Below, one piece after another: positions 17,502 through 25,713 of a DNA stretch of 64,000 bases (its first letter is position 1; each line of letters opens with the position of its first letter). Position numbers and translations under genes: made by a program. The notes under the pieces were generated by a model that was not told the DNA's origin, searched no databases, and saw only the letters and a list, made by a program, of their open reading frames with translations. The stretch is from Fulvivirga ligni (GTDB lineage Bacteria; Bacteroidota; Bacteroidia; Cytophagales; Cyclobacteriaceae). Location: positions 1,779,001-1,843,000 of the forward strand of contig NZ_CP089979.1 in NCBI RefSeq assembly GCF_021389935.1, given 5' to 3'.

Positions 17502-18245
17502 ATGAAGATGAAGCAAAATTTACTCGTAGTTGCAGCTGTTTTATTAAGTTCCTTTACTTATGCTCAGGAAGCATTAACCCCTGAAAATATTAAGTTAGAT
17601 GCCTCAAAAATTAAAGATCAATCCTACCAGCAAAAGTGGTTTTTTATTAGAGACACCACAAAAATGGAGATCGGAAGCATAAAGGTAGACATAAATAAGA
17701 AAGGAGATGAACTGACGGTAATAACACATGTAGAGCTTAACCAAATGAAAGGTGCGACCTGGGTAGACAGCGCAGTGGCTAAGCTCCCATATATGGCTCC
17801 GGTGTATCATTCCAGCTATAATCCTCAAAGGGATATGGTGCTGCATTATGGCGATGATGTCACCGGCTATTATTTAGATAAATCCACCAATACCAAAACA
17901 GAAATTAATGATGCCGTTGAAGGAAAATACTTCGATAGTAATTTATACACCAACTTTATCCCCTGGCTGCCGCTAAATGAAGGTTATCAGACAAAATTCA
18001 CCATTTATGACTACAACCCATCCGCCTCAGGCCTTATGACGGCCGTGGTGTCTGGTGTGGAGAAAGGAGAATATCGTACCGAGAAAGCAGGAAAACGCCC
18101 CGTCTGGGTGGTGACAGTCTCCGATAATATTGGAGGCGGTAAAAACGACCAAAAGTTATACATAGATCAGGAAACCCGACAAATATGGCAGCAACAAATA
18201 TCTGCAGGTGGCCGATTGATGCTATTGAAAACGGTGGAGGATTAA
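17502..18245 (+). CDS. Secreted protein, DUF3108-like, function unknown
   Basis: About 248 residues from the ATG at 17502 (the longer frame from 17460 would put 14 charged residues before the signal peptide). Signal peptide MKQNLLVVAAVLLSSFTYAQ, then a beta-rich single domain (KMEIGSIKVDINKKGDELTV ... QKLYIDQETRQIWQQQ). The pattern of early and late beta strands resembles DUF3108/LolA-like periplasmic proteins, which bind lipophilic ligands; this is a weak resemblance. A palindromic repeat lies 17 bp after the stop. Confidence 0.65.
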   Translation: MKMKQNLLVVAAVLLSSFTYAQEALTPENIKLDASKIKDQSYQQKWFFIRDTTKMEIGSIKVDINKKGDELTVITHVELNQMKGATWVDSAVAKLPYMAPVYHSSYNPQRDMVLHYGDDVTGYYLDKSTNTKTEINDAVEGKYFDSNLYTNFIPWLPLNEGYQTKFTIYDYNPSASGLMTAVVSGVEKGEYRTEKAGKRPVWVVTVSDNIGGGKNDQKLYIDQETRQIWQQQISAGGRLMLLKTVED

Positions 18246-18261
18246 AAGTTCAAAAGTACAA

Positions 18262-18299
18262 CCATCCGATGGCTTGGAGCCATCGGATGGTTAATCAAG
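18262..18299. repeat. 38-bp palindromic direct repeat, left copy
   Basis: Arms CCATCCGATGGC (18262-18273) and GCCATCGGATGG (18279-18290) around a 5-nt loop, followed by TTAATCAAG. 36 of 38 bases match the copy at 26463-26500 in the same orientation. It covers the last bases and stop codon of the minus-strand gene that follows. Confidence 0.9.
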
Positions 18300-18765
18300 G
18301 GCACGGAGGATCTATAGCTACTGATCCTAAAATTTCATAGTCAGATTCGTATTGCCATCTGGCTAAAACCGCCTTTGCATATGCTGATCTAATGGCTTTG
18401 TGTGTGCCATCAAGCTGTATAATGTCAGTAGTATCTACAACTGGTTTATTTAGATTTAATTCCCTGGCAAATAGTAAAACCTCATCCTTTAAATATTGCA
18501 CATCCATATTTTTTGATGAATCTATACGTTCAGCAATCTCATACTGGAACCTATGAATCTTTTCCAGCCTATTTCTGATCTCTAAAATCTCAGCGCTCTG
18601 AATTTCAAAAGATTCCATGTCACTCTTTAATCTCCCCAGTGCTTTGGCGGATTCCATGAGGATTATTTCTCTTTCTTTTTTAAGTTCTAAGTTAATTGAT
18701 TTGTAATTACTTGAATTACAATTGAATAGGAGGAGTGTGATGACTAAGCTGGTAATTTTACTCAT
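18295..18765 (-). CDS. Small lipoprotein with coiled-coil, function unknown
   Basis: 156 residues. N-terminal signal with lipobox (LLLFNC) followed by a Ser/Asn-rich linker and a mostly helical, charged body (KKEREIILMESAKALGRL ... IRNRLEKIHRFQYEIAERI) likely to form a coiled coil. No family recognised. It is transcribed toward the preceding gene and its stop codon lies inside the 38-bp repeat. First gene of the AT-rich accessory island. Confidence 0.65.
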   Translation of the reverse strand: MSKITSLVITLLLFNCNSSNYKSINLELKKEREIILMESAKALGRLKSDMESFEIQSAEILEIRNRLEKIHRFQYEIAERIDSSKNMDVQYLKDEVLLFARELNLNKPVVDTTDIIQLDGTHKAIRSAYAKAVLARWQYESDYEILGSVAIDPPCP

Positions 18766-18851
18766 TGGGAGGTATAGGGCGGTTTATATTTTTTATATAT
18801 TAACTTTTGTTGGATGGGAAATTTATACTAAAAAATATTAAAGAATAAACT

Positions 18852-19601
18852 ATGGGAGATTATAAAGCATCTAATTTTCTGCCGTTTGGAAAAGATGAAT
18901 TATTTGATTTATCAAGTGAATATATTTTATATTTAATCAAACGTTGTGGCTTCTTTGAAAAAGAAATATGTTCAGCAGCAGAACGTATCTGTGGTGATTT
19001 ATCAAAAATTCAATCTATTGAATTTAAAGAATTACTAGCGTTGGTTGAATGTTATCTGGATTATTATTGCAAAGTTGTGAAGGCAATAAAATTATTTTCT
19101 GGTGAAAATGTTGGTAAAGTGGAGTCTAAAAGAAAGATATATGATCATTATGACTATAAATTGAATAGACCCTTACATTCAGATGTGCTTCATGGGGTCC
19201 GTAATACTCTTCAACATTTTGAAGAAAGACTGCAGGAGTTTGATGAGCAAATTGATCCCTTAGCGGAATTACAATTTTCCGATACTGAGATTAATTGGAG
19301 CCTAAGGTTTGGGAAAGGAGGATTTTCTATTAATAGGGCAAATTCTAAAGTAGATATCTCCCCAAAGCTGGAGAACCTAACATTCAAATCATACTTAGTG
19401 AGTCATAAGAAAATTGAAGAGACATCAGTTAATTTGGAACATGTCAAAATTGACTTGGAAAATATAGAGCAAATCCTTGAGAAAAATTTAGAAGAGAGGG
19501 TTAAAGAATACAATTTAAGAGTTCCTTCTCCGAGAGGAGGAGGCATTGAAGAAATTGGAAGTACTACTGCAAGAATTCGTTGGGATGGAGTTGAGGAATG
19601 A
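18852..19601 (+). CDS. Cytoplasmic protein of unknown function
   Basis: 249 residues, no signal peptide or membrane segment. The first ~140 residues look helical (ICSAAERICGDLSKIQSIEF, VRNTLQHFEERLQEFDEQI); the HGVRNTLQHFEERL stretch recalls HEPN-like or RiboL-PSP-like helical proteins only vaguely. No family is assigned. The first hairpin repeat of the island follows 28 bp after the stop. Confidence 0.6.
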   Translation: MGDYKASNFLPFGKDELFDLSSEYILYLIKRCGFFEKEICSAAERICGDLSKIQSIEFKELLALVECYLDYYCKVVKAIKLFSGENVGKVESKRKIYDHYDYKLNRPLHSDVLHGVRNTLQHFEERLQEFDEQIDPLAELQFSDTEINWSLRFGKGGFSINRANSKVDISPKLENLTFKSYLVSHKKIEETSVNLEHVKIDLENIEQILEKNLEERVKEYNLRVPSPRGGGIEEIGSTTARIRWDGVEE

Positions 19602-19628
19602 CTCTATAGACTCATCTGACAAATTAAT

Positions 19629-19665
19629 CCCCCTCAGAGTCACTCACAGAGGACTCTGAGGGGGG
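19629..19665. repeat. Island hairpin repeat, copy 1
   Basis: Perfect 13-bp arms CCCCCTCAGAGTC (19629-19641) and GACTCTGAGGGGG (19652-19664). Inside, A-CTC-ACA-GAG forms a bulged A, a 3-bp stem and a 3-nt loop. Followed by TATGATTA. Confidence 0.9.
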
Positions 19666-19752
19666 TATGATTAAGCTCTCTGGCGCACACATGAAAGGAA
19701 TAATCGCTGCCCACCAAATGAATCAAACCGTCAAAATCATAAACCAATCCAT

Positions 19753-20127
19753 ATGAATGTGAAATTTGAAGCAGGAATTAATATTGCCATAAAAATTCCT
19801 AAAAGTAAATACGAAAAAACGGTTGCTTTCTACAGGGATATTCTAAAACTGGAGGTCGAGGAAAAGCCTATTGATAATCCCACTGTTTCGAAAACGCATG
19901 AAGTAAAGTTTGGGAACAATATAATCTGGTTGGACTGCGTCGACAATTACACCCATTCAGAAACATGGTTGCAGCTTAAAGTAGGTGACGTGGAAGTCGC
20001 AACCCATTATCTGGAATCAAAAGGAGTAGAAACTTGTGACGAACTTGAAGCGCTTCCTGAAAATATGCATTGGATTCAGGATCCGGCAGGAACAGTATTT
20101 AACTTGCAACAGAGGGAAAACGATTAA
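19753..20127 (+). CDS. VOC-family (glyoxalase/bleomycin resistance-like) protein
   Basis: 124 residues with the two beta-alpha-beta-beta-beta units of the vicinal-oxygen-chelate fold (NIAIKIPKSKYEKTVAFYRD ... WLDCVDNY; WLQLKVGDVEVATHYLESKG ... WIQDPAGTVFNLQ). The family includes lyases, dioxygenases and drug-binding proteins; the substrate is not evident. It is flanked by hairpin repeats on both sides, as a single-gene unit. Confidence 0.8.
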   Translation: MNVKFEAGINIAIKIPKSKYEKTVAFYRDILKLEVEEKPIDNPTVSKTHEVKFGNNIIWLDCVDNYTHSETWLQLKVGDVEVATHYLESKGVETCDELEALPENMHWIQDPAGTVFNLQQREND

Positions 20128-20130
20128 CTA

Positions 20131-20243
20131 AGATTCTCAGAGTCCTCTGCGAGTGACTCTGAGAAGGTTGAAGAGTCACTCGTGGAGGACTCTGATGTAC
20201 TTATGGTATAAAATAAAAATCCTTTAGATTCATTCGCATAAAA
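20131..20243. repeat. Island hairpin repeat, copy 2 (double hairpin plus tail)
   Basis: TTCTCAGAGTC (20134-20144) pairs with GACTCTGAGAA (20155-20165); this copy is inverted relative to copy 1 (bulged base on the 3' side). A second, weaker hairpin AGAGTC/GACTCT lies at 20172-20177/20188-20193. The tail TTTAGATTCATTCGCATAAA (20223-20242) follows, ending 15 bp before the next start codon. Confidence 0.85.
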
Positions 20244-20257
20244 ACCACTTATTAAAA

Positions 20258-21022
20258 ATGAAGAAACTTTATTTAATCATTTTAATATTTGTCTTTTCAA
20301 CTATCATTTATCCACAAGTTCAAAAAAGAATTGAATCGGTTGATAATAAAATAATACTTGCTTGTGCCAATTTTTCTGGCTCAAATATTCTGACTGGGCT
20401 AAAAGTATATTTTAGGATAGTTACCGAAAATGATAAGGAAAACAACACTATTACCTTATGCAAATCCGCTAATAATCTTCAGCTTTATAAGCTTGACAAA
20501 GATAATGGAGGACACCCAAGTCAAAATTACTTTGTATTTGATACTGATGATAATTCAGTTGAAAGCCTGAGCAAGATTGACGTTTTAATAGATTCTGTAA
20601 AAAATGGGCATTTATCCAATGATGAAGCACTTCAGAAATTGCGATATTATCAAATTGATCTCAATCTTTTTAATCAATTATACATTGAAGCTTCTAATGA
20701 AAATAAAATGAAAGAATATGCCAAACTTTATACTTCTGGCAATGAAAGCTTCAAAGAACTAAAAAATCAAAATGATATTCTCGAAATACTAAAATTTTGG
20801 CCGAAATCCGAACGCCTTGTATTAGACCTAGCTTTAGGTGACTCCACAAATATTATTACAGATTTCTCCTTTATTGATTCTTTATCAAATAATGATTTTT
20901 TGAGTTGGGATTTAAAAAGTGGCGTATTGAAATATTCCTTTGGGTTCAAAAAATCTGCTATTGAAACAGTTGAAATAAATGATATGGGGTTGATTGGTAA
21001 TGAAAGAACTTTTGAATTATAA
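20258..21022 (+). CDS. Secreted protein of unknown function
   Basis: 254 residues with a clear signal peptide (LYLIILIFVFSTIIYPQ). The body is hydrophilic and AT-rich in codon use, without a recognised family; an early beta region (NILTGLKVYFRIVTEN) is followed by helical stretches (SNDEALQKLRYYQIDLNLF). It follows a hairpin repeat directly and is followed by another. Confidence 0.6.
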   Translation: MKKLYLIILIFVFSTIIYPQVQKRIESVDNKIILACANFSGSNILTGLKVYFRIVTENDKENNTITLCKSANNLQLYKLDKDNGGHPSQNYFVFDTDDNSVESLSKIDVLIDSVKNGHLSNDEALQKLRYYQIDLNLFNQLYIEASNENKMKEYAKLYTSGNESFKELKNQNDILEILKFWPKSERLVLDLALGDSTNIITDFSFIDSLSNNDFLSWDLKSGVLKYSFGFKKSAIETVEINDMGLIGNERTFEL

Positions 21023-21071
21023 ATACACAAGTGGTAACAAGACTTGTGCGTATGCCCTTCGCGATACCAGT

Positions 21072-21112
21072 CCCCCTCAGAGTCACTCGTAGAGGACGCT
21101 GAGGTGTTTTTA
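21072..21112. repeat. Island hairpin repeat, copy 3
   Basis: CCTCAGAGTC (21075-21084) pairs with GACGCTGAGG (21095-21104) with one mismatch; the inner part is A-CTC-GTA-GAG. A short T run and TATGATTAAC follow, so it could also terminate transcription from the left. Confidence 0.85.
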
Positions 21113-21144
21113 TGATTAACCTCACTAAACCAGAATTCTAATCA

Positions 21145-21603
21145 ATGTTTAGTATAAATAAACTCCAGCAACTTAAAATCTCTCAAAATTGGAAAATAAG
21201 GAGAAATGTGTTCTTTGATATTGATCCAAGTGACGAATTATCTGAAGATTATAAGTTTTGTAATATTTATTGCCAGGAAGATTTGCTATGGATGTCTTAT
21301 TTTGATTATAATCTTGTTTTGGGATGGTACGGTGCTGATGATTTAGATGATGAAAATACTGGATTTATGCTGGTATTATATAGAGGAGAAGATTGGAATA
21401 ACAGTGAATTATTGGAGCTAAAAAGAACAAAATCAAAGAAGGACATAGTTGACAAAATAGAGGAAATATCAGAAGTTGTGATTTCAGGTTTTTTCGATGA
21501 TAAGAAAGGATATGAAATATCTGAAAATCAGGCCGATTATAGATATATTGGGCAGCACCGTAACTATTCGGTGATGAATAACTTTAATGAACTTTTAAAA
21601 TAG
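21145..21603 (+). CDS. Acidic cytoplasmic protein of unknown function
   Basis: 152 residues, acidic, no signal peptide. Aromatic- and Asp-rich core (LLWMSYFDYNLVLGWYGADD) with no recognised family. The size, acidity and neighbourhood would suit an immunity-type protein, but no toxin is seen and this remains speculation. The start is 33 bp after a hairpin repeat. Confidence 0.55.
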   Translation: MFSINKLQQLKISQNWKIRRNVFFDIDPSDELSEDYKFCNIYCQEDLLWMSYFDYNLVLGWYGADDLDDENTGFMLVLYRGEDWNNSELLELKRTKSKKDIVDKIEEISEVVISGFFDDKKGYEISENQADYRYIGQHRNYSVMNNFNELLK

Positions 21604-21639
21604 AAATGGGTGGTAATAGAACCGTCATATAGTATGCTA

Positions 21640-22560
21640 ATGAAAATGCTCTTAATTGCTAATCTGATTATATTTTCTTTATGTGGAAATGTCCTAGCGC
21701 AGAAAATAGAAAACTATCGTGATAATTTGCAGAAAGGTTACGATCAATTAGAAATATCCGAGTTTGACAAGGCTAGTCTGGCTTTTACTAATGTTATTGA
21801 TGCGTTTCATGAGGATGAACAAGCATTTGCTAAAAAATTATACCTTGGAAATGGCTTGACAAATGAGGAAATGGATCAATTTGTCGAAATATCGATTTAT
21901 TATACTCAGGCGTTGTATCTAAGTGGAGTAATTGATTTAACACTCAATCGTCCTTATGAAGCAATATATAAATTAAGTGCTGTCATGGACTTTGATAGCA
22001 CCAATGTAGATGCGATGGCAGCACTTTCATATATATATACTCAAATATACCAATACCCACGAGCACTGGAAATTATCACGAATGCATTGAACCTCAAACC
22101 TGATAACGTAGATTTTCTTATGGACCGTGCCAGTATACTAGGGAATCTGAAGATGTATGATGTCGCAATTGAGGACATTGATAAAGCAATTAGCATTGAT
22201 GATTATTGCTCAGATTGTTAGGAAAACAGAGGGTATTACAAGTTAGAGAGCAACAATTATTCAGAAGCTGTTGCTGATCTCGACAAAGCTTTATCACGAG
22301 CACCCAATGATGCATATGTGTTAAATAATAAAGGCTTCGCTTTATTTAATCTTGGTAAAACTAAAGAGGCTATTCAATTGATTAATCAATCAATTGAGTT
22401 GGATCAAACTAATTATTATGCATTTAAAAATCGAGCAATAATTTATTTTAAACAAGGCAAGAAGAAGAAAGCGTGTGAAGACTTTAGTACCTCCAAAAAA
22501 CTTGGAATGAACCCCGAATGGTTAAATTTTCCTGCTGAATTAATTAACGAATGCGAATAA
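21640..22560 (+). pseudogene. Secreted TPR protein interrupted by an in-frame TAG
   Basis: A signal peptide (LLIANLIIFSLCGNVLAQ) and TPR repeats (YTQALYLSGVIDL, YPRALEIITNALNLKPDNVDF, YDVAIEDIDKAISIDDY) run to a TAG at 22219-22221. In the same frame the TPRs continue without a gap (ENRGYYKLESNNYSEAVADL, NLGKTKEAIQLINQSIELD, FKQGKKKKACEDF) to a stop at 22560. The intact gene would encode about 306 residues. One nonsense change explains the break, so it is a recent pseudogene, a readthrough case or a sequencing error. TPR proteins mediate protein-protein contacts; no partner is evident. The start at 21640 is chosen for its signal peptide; a GTG at 21610 is in frame. Confidence 0.8.
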
Positions 22561-22645
22561 GCCTCCGGTGTGCATAGCGAAGGATTGCGATTTACACTCA
22601 ATTGATTAATTATAAGATGATGATATTTAGTCTTGAATTCAATCC

Positions 22646-22739
22646 CTCTACGAGTCACTCTCCATCCCCATCAGAATCACTCGTAGAGGACTCTGATGTA
22701 CTATGATTAAAATAAAAATCCCTTAGATTCATTCGTGAA
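22646..22739. repeat. Island hairpin repeat, copy 4 with tail
   Basis: ATCAGAATC (22670-22678) pairs with GACTCTGAT (22689-22697) with one mismatch, preceded by a partial CGAGTCACTC half copy. The conserved tail ATGATTAAAATAAAAATC (22703-22720), then TTAGATTCATTCG (22723-22735). It lies about 97 bp before the next start codon. Confidence 0.8.
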
Positions 22740-22835
22740 GAATAAAGAATGTTTTGTCTCATACTGTTAGTTAGCAACAATTGGGATGCCTCCAGTGATA
22801 CAGACCTATAAGGTTAAGGAATTGGCTGATAAAAA

Positions 22836-23933
22836 ATGAATAACATCACCATTAAGACATTTGTACAATTATTAATTATCGCTTCTATAACGATCTTTTA
22901 TAGTGCATCCTCTGCAAACATCGCGGATACTCCTTCACCAAGGCATGGCAATTTAACGGGAGATAGTTATTTAAAGAACCTTACGATTCTTCGAGAGGAC
23001 CTGACAATTAATCTCTCTAAAATTCATGAAGGAGAACCAGTTAAAGTCTGGGCGAGATACGTCATAAATTGCCCGAAGCTATTAAGAAATGTCGATTTGT
23101 TTTTTGTGGCGAACAATCTTACAGAAAGTCGCTATCGAGTAGACTTAGACGGTAACTTTCTAAATGGCCACTTAACTGAATTAGATACAATCCCTTCAAA
23201 TTGGCTACCGCCCGACTCAATTATTTGGTTGGGACGTAGCATCCCCTACAAGTATAGACATCGGGGTTTAATCTCATTTCAATTTGACAGTTTAACGGAA
23301 GGCGAGCATATCTTAACTGTTGAATATGATGCTGACGCTTCCGAATGGTTTGAAGAAGGAGACTTGGCTATGGTGCGAACTTTTGTTTACATACTAAAGC
23401 CAACTGACAACTGGAAAGATTTTGAAAAGTTTCACCTTGTAATCTTTACGCCTCAAAATTGGGAGCTTTCTTCTAACCTATCTTTAAAGAGCAAAACTTC
23501 TAATGCCTGGAGTGGTGACTGGAATCAGCTTCCCGACCAATATTTAACTATAGCAATTAGGAAACCTCCAGACAAGGCTAGGATATTCTCAATACTATTT
23601 TTGGCAGGCACATGGTGTGGTTTTATTTTATTCATTATTTACTGGATGCAACGAGTTATAAAGTTTCGAATCCATAATAATAAAGGAAGGATAATTCAGA
23701 TTTTGAATTCGATTGCTGTTTCACTTCTTGTTACCATATTTTTCTTCTTTATTTACTTTAAAAATCAAGACCTCATGGCATGGTGGCTTGATGACCAACT
23801 TAACCCATTAATTACATATGGAACCGGTTACTATATCATGACATTCCCAATAGTTTGGATTGTTGCAGCCATTATTGTTTTCTTCATTGATTATGCACTG
23901 ACTGCAAGGGTTAAAAGAAGAGTAAAACATTGA
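22836..23933 (+). CDS. Membrane protein with large periplasmic domain, function unknown
   Basis: 365 residues: an N-terminal hydrophobic segment (VQLLIIASITIFYSASSA), a ~230-residue extracytoplasmic beta-rich region (ILREDLTINLSKIHEGEPVK ... GEHILTVEYDADASEWF) and three C-terminal membrane helices (ILFLAGTWCGFILFIIYWM; IAVSLLVTIFFFFIYF; IVWIVAAIIVFFIDYAL). The layout resembles a membrane-anchored sensor or oxygen-tolerance-type scaffold, but no family was recognised. It is one unit of the accessory island, between two hairpin repeats. Confidence 0.65.
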   Translation: MNNITIKTFVQLLIIASITIFYSASSANIADTPSPRHGNLTGDSYLKNLTILREDLTINLSKIHEGEPVKVWARYVINCPKLLRNVDLFFVANNLTESRYRVDLDGNFLNGHLTELDTIPSNWLPPDSIIWLGRSIPYKYRHRGLISFQFDSLTEGEHILTVEYDADASEWFEEGDLAMVRTFVYILKPTDNWKDFEKFHLVIFTPQNWELSSNLSLKSKTSNAWSGDWNQLPDQYLTIAIRKPPDKARIFSILFLAGTWCGFILFIIYWMQRVIKFRIHNNKGRIIQILNSIAVSLLVTIFFFFIYFKNQDLMAWWLDDQLNPLITYGTGYYIMTFPIVWIVAAIIVFFIDYALTARVKRRVKH

Positions 23934-23947
23934 TTTTGAGCATTTTA

Positions 23948-24030
23948 TCTCCATCGGGGTGATTCGCAGAAGACTCTGATGTACTATGATATAAACTAAA
24001 AATGCTTTAGATTCATTCACATAAAAGATA
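23948..24030. repeat. Island hairpin repeat, copy 5 (degraded hairpin, intact tail)
   Basis: The hairpin is partly decayed (CCATCGGGGTGATTCGCAG, then AGACTCTGAT), but the tail is well preserved: ATGATATAAACTAAAAATGC (23987-24006) and TTTAGATTCATTCACATAAA (24007-24026). The next start codon is at 24074. Confidence 0.75.
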
Positions 24031-24073
24031 TAAGGGAATGTTGTGTCTCTTATATTTTGGGCGCAATTAAAAA

Positions 24074-24694
24074 ATGACTAATACAAAGAAGTACATAATC
24101 ATCTCTCTCATGACTTTGACAGGTTTATGCATCTTGACAGTCTTAGTCGCTTTGAGAGCGCAGAAGACCATACATGAGAATTACGGACCAGACTACAATC
24201 AAAAGAGAATAGAATTAGGTGTGTATCCCATAGACGATTTCCAAAACAAAGAAAACTACTATTGGGAAGACTTCTACCCTGACGATCCTTTCAAACGGTG
24301 GGCTGAAATCCTGACCAACACGGAGATTGTAAACTCGACAACTTACATCAATCCTGACATAAATGATAAGCCATTCCACAAGCAAAAGACCGTTTTCTAT
24401 GGGACACACCTATGTTTTTGGCAAAACTTTCACGGAGGAGAAATAGACCTATTTGTTAAGCCCCTTGATAAAGAAAGACACATTGAGTTGTTTGTGGCGT
24501 ATTACTCAGACGATTTAGAGCCGAGCAACTACTTTTACGCTGAACTTGATACCGTACATAACGACACACCAGAATTTATTTGTGGTGGTATAGTTGATCA
24601 TAAACACCACAAAGAGTATGACATACCAAAAGGAAATTTGACTAAACAACAGGCAGACATACTGCTCTCAGAATGGAAAATGAAAATAAAATAA
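24074..24694 (+). CDS. Membrane-anchored protein of unknown function
   Basis: 206 residues: one N-terminal membrane segment (YIIISLMTLTGLCILTVLVAL), then a soluble, acidic, aromatic-rich domain (DDFQNKENYYWEDFYPDDPF, HIELFVAYYSDDLEPSNYFY). No family recognised. It lies between two hairpin repeats in the accessory island. Confidence 0.6.
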   Translation: MTNTKKYIIISLMTLTGLCILTVLVALRAQKTIHENYGPDYNQKRIELGVYPIDDFQNKENYYWEDFYPDDPFKRWAEILTNTEIVNSTTYINPDINDKPFHKQKTVFYGTHLCFWQNFHGGEIDLFVKPLDKERHIELFVAYYSDDLEPSNYFYAELDTVHNDTPEFICGGIVDHKHHKEYDIPKGNLTKQQADILLSEWKMKIK

Positions 24695-24787
24695 TTGTGC
24701 CCAACAAAATCTAAGCTTTGGGTCGGCTGACGGTATTCAGCAAGGTCTTTGCTTATCTGCTTCTTTGGTCATGGCGGATAGTTTTAG

Positions 24788-24832
24788 TCCCCCTCAGAGT
24801 CACTCGAAGAGGACTCTGAGGTATGTTTATGA
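24788..24832. repeat. Island hairpin repeat, copy 6
   Basis: Perfect 10-bp arms CCTCAGAGTC (24792-24801) and GACTCTGAGG (24812-24821), inner part A-CTC-GAA-GAG with a bulged A. Followed by TATGTTTATGAT. Confidence 0.9.
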
Positions 24833-24926
24833 TCGGGGAATATGAGTCCAGGACGAAAATGTAAACTAGAGCAGGGTGCATATCAATGAAAGATGCTTGC
24901 CTAACTAAAGCTTTCCGTTTTGTTTT

Positions 24927-25010
24927 TTCTCAGAGTCCTCTGCGAGTGACTCTGAGGAGGTTGAAATGATATAAACTAAAAATGTTTTAGAATCATTCAC
25001 ATAAAAGATA
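24927..25010. repeat. Island hairpin repeat, copy 7 with tail
   Basis: CTCAGAGTC (24929-24937) pairs with GACTCTGAG (24948-24956), inverted orientation like copy 2 (inner CTC-TGC-GAG-T). The tail ATGATATAAACTAAAAATG (24966-24984), then TTTTAGAATCATTCACATAA, ends within 10 bp of the next start codon at 25017. Confidence 0.9.
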
Positions 25011-25016
25011 AGGGTT

Positions 25017-25511
25017 ATGTTTCATGCGAATGTTAGCGATAAAGAAATCATGGGTATAGGAAGAATTCGAATTATAGGACTTTTAAATTTACTCGGGGGA
25101 ATTTTGATATACAACTATTTAATTAATGAAAATATCGTATCAGAAGAATTTCTTCAAACACTCACATTTTTAATTATAGCACTGCTTTTGATATCAATGT
25201 GTATTTTGACAGTAAGAGGAAAACGAAGACTTAAACTTCTTCCATTAATTAAGTCCCAACTCGAAGAATTTGAATATACGGTCTTGTCCGAAAGGCCTCT
25301 AAGTATAAAAGAAGTATTAGAAAACTTGACATTTTCTCCTGCCATACTGATAAATGGTAGATCCATCCCAGCTGTAATAAATAAGTCTATTTTTCAACGG
25401 ATTTTCTTAGTCAAATCTAAGAACAGCAATAAATTTGAATTGTTTGTAACCATCTATCAACCCAATGATAAGGATTACAGAATTGAAATCAATTCGAAGA
25501 AAAGAGTCTAG
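25017..25511 (+). CDS. Small membrane protein of unknown function
   Basis: 164 residues with two membrane helices near the N-terminus (IIGLLNLLGGILIYNYL; LTFLIIALLLISMCILTV) and a cytoplasmic, basic C-terminal domain of about 100 residues (SQLEEFEYTVLSERPLSIKE ... FELFVTIYQPNDKDYRIEI). An alternative start is Met10-11 (25047). No family recognised. Last unit of the hairpin-repeat series. Confidence 0.6.
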   Translation: MFHANVSDKEIMGIGRIRIIGLLNLLGGILIYNYLINENIVSEEFLQTLTFLIIALLLISMCILTVRGKRRLKLLPLIKSQLEEFEYTVLSERPLSIKEVLENLTFSPAILINGRSIPAVINKSIFQRIFLVKSKNSNKFELFVTIYQPNDKDYRIEINSKKRV

Positions 25512-25713
25512 TCCCGCTAACATCAACTAAGACGTTATGGCTGTTATGCAGCCCCAGTCTTTTTGCATAAAACTTGCAGTTCTGGAGCTCATATCGAAGC
25601 AATATGCGCGACCTAACCATTATGTAATTCAATCCTTTCCTTTCTCAACCTGATCCAAAGAAGGCTGTTATCTCTCTTGGAGTCACTTTTAAAGGTCTAT
25701 GCGTAGGGGTAAA

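Larger units (their letters stand above)
24695..25016. other. Gene-free spacer with two hairpin repeats
   Basis: 322 bp without an open frame of note. It holds hairpin copies 6 and 7 in opposite orientations and, at 24702-24711, the bases GCCCAACAAA, which resemble one integron core site but have no matching partner. Nothing else recognised. Confidence 0.6.

Noticed and set aside
18852-19601. HEPN-type nuclease or defence protein
   Set aside because: No RxxxxH motif could be placed with confidence, and no partner nucleotidyltransferase is adjacent.
19629-25010. Integron cassette array with attC sites
   Set aside because: The hairpins separate single genes as attC sites do, but paired RYYYAAC/GTTRRRY ends are missing (one lone GCCCAAC at 24702), copies occur in both orientations, and no integrase is present.
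25665-25705. Eighth copy of the island hairpin
   Set aside because: Only GGAGTCACTT and AGGTCTATG resemble the repeat; pairing is lost and the match may be chance.
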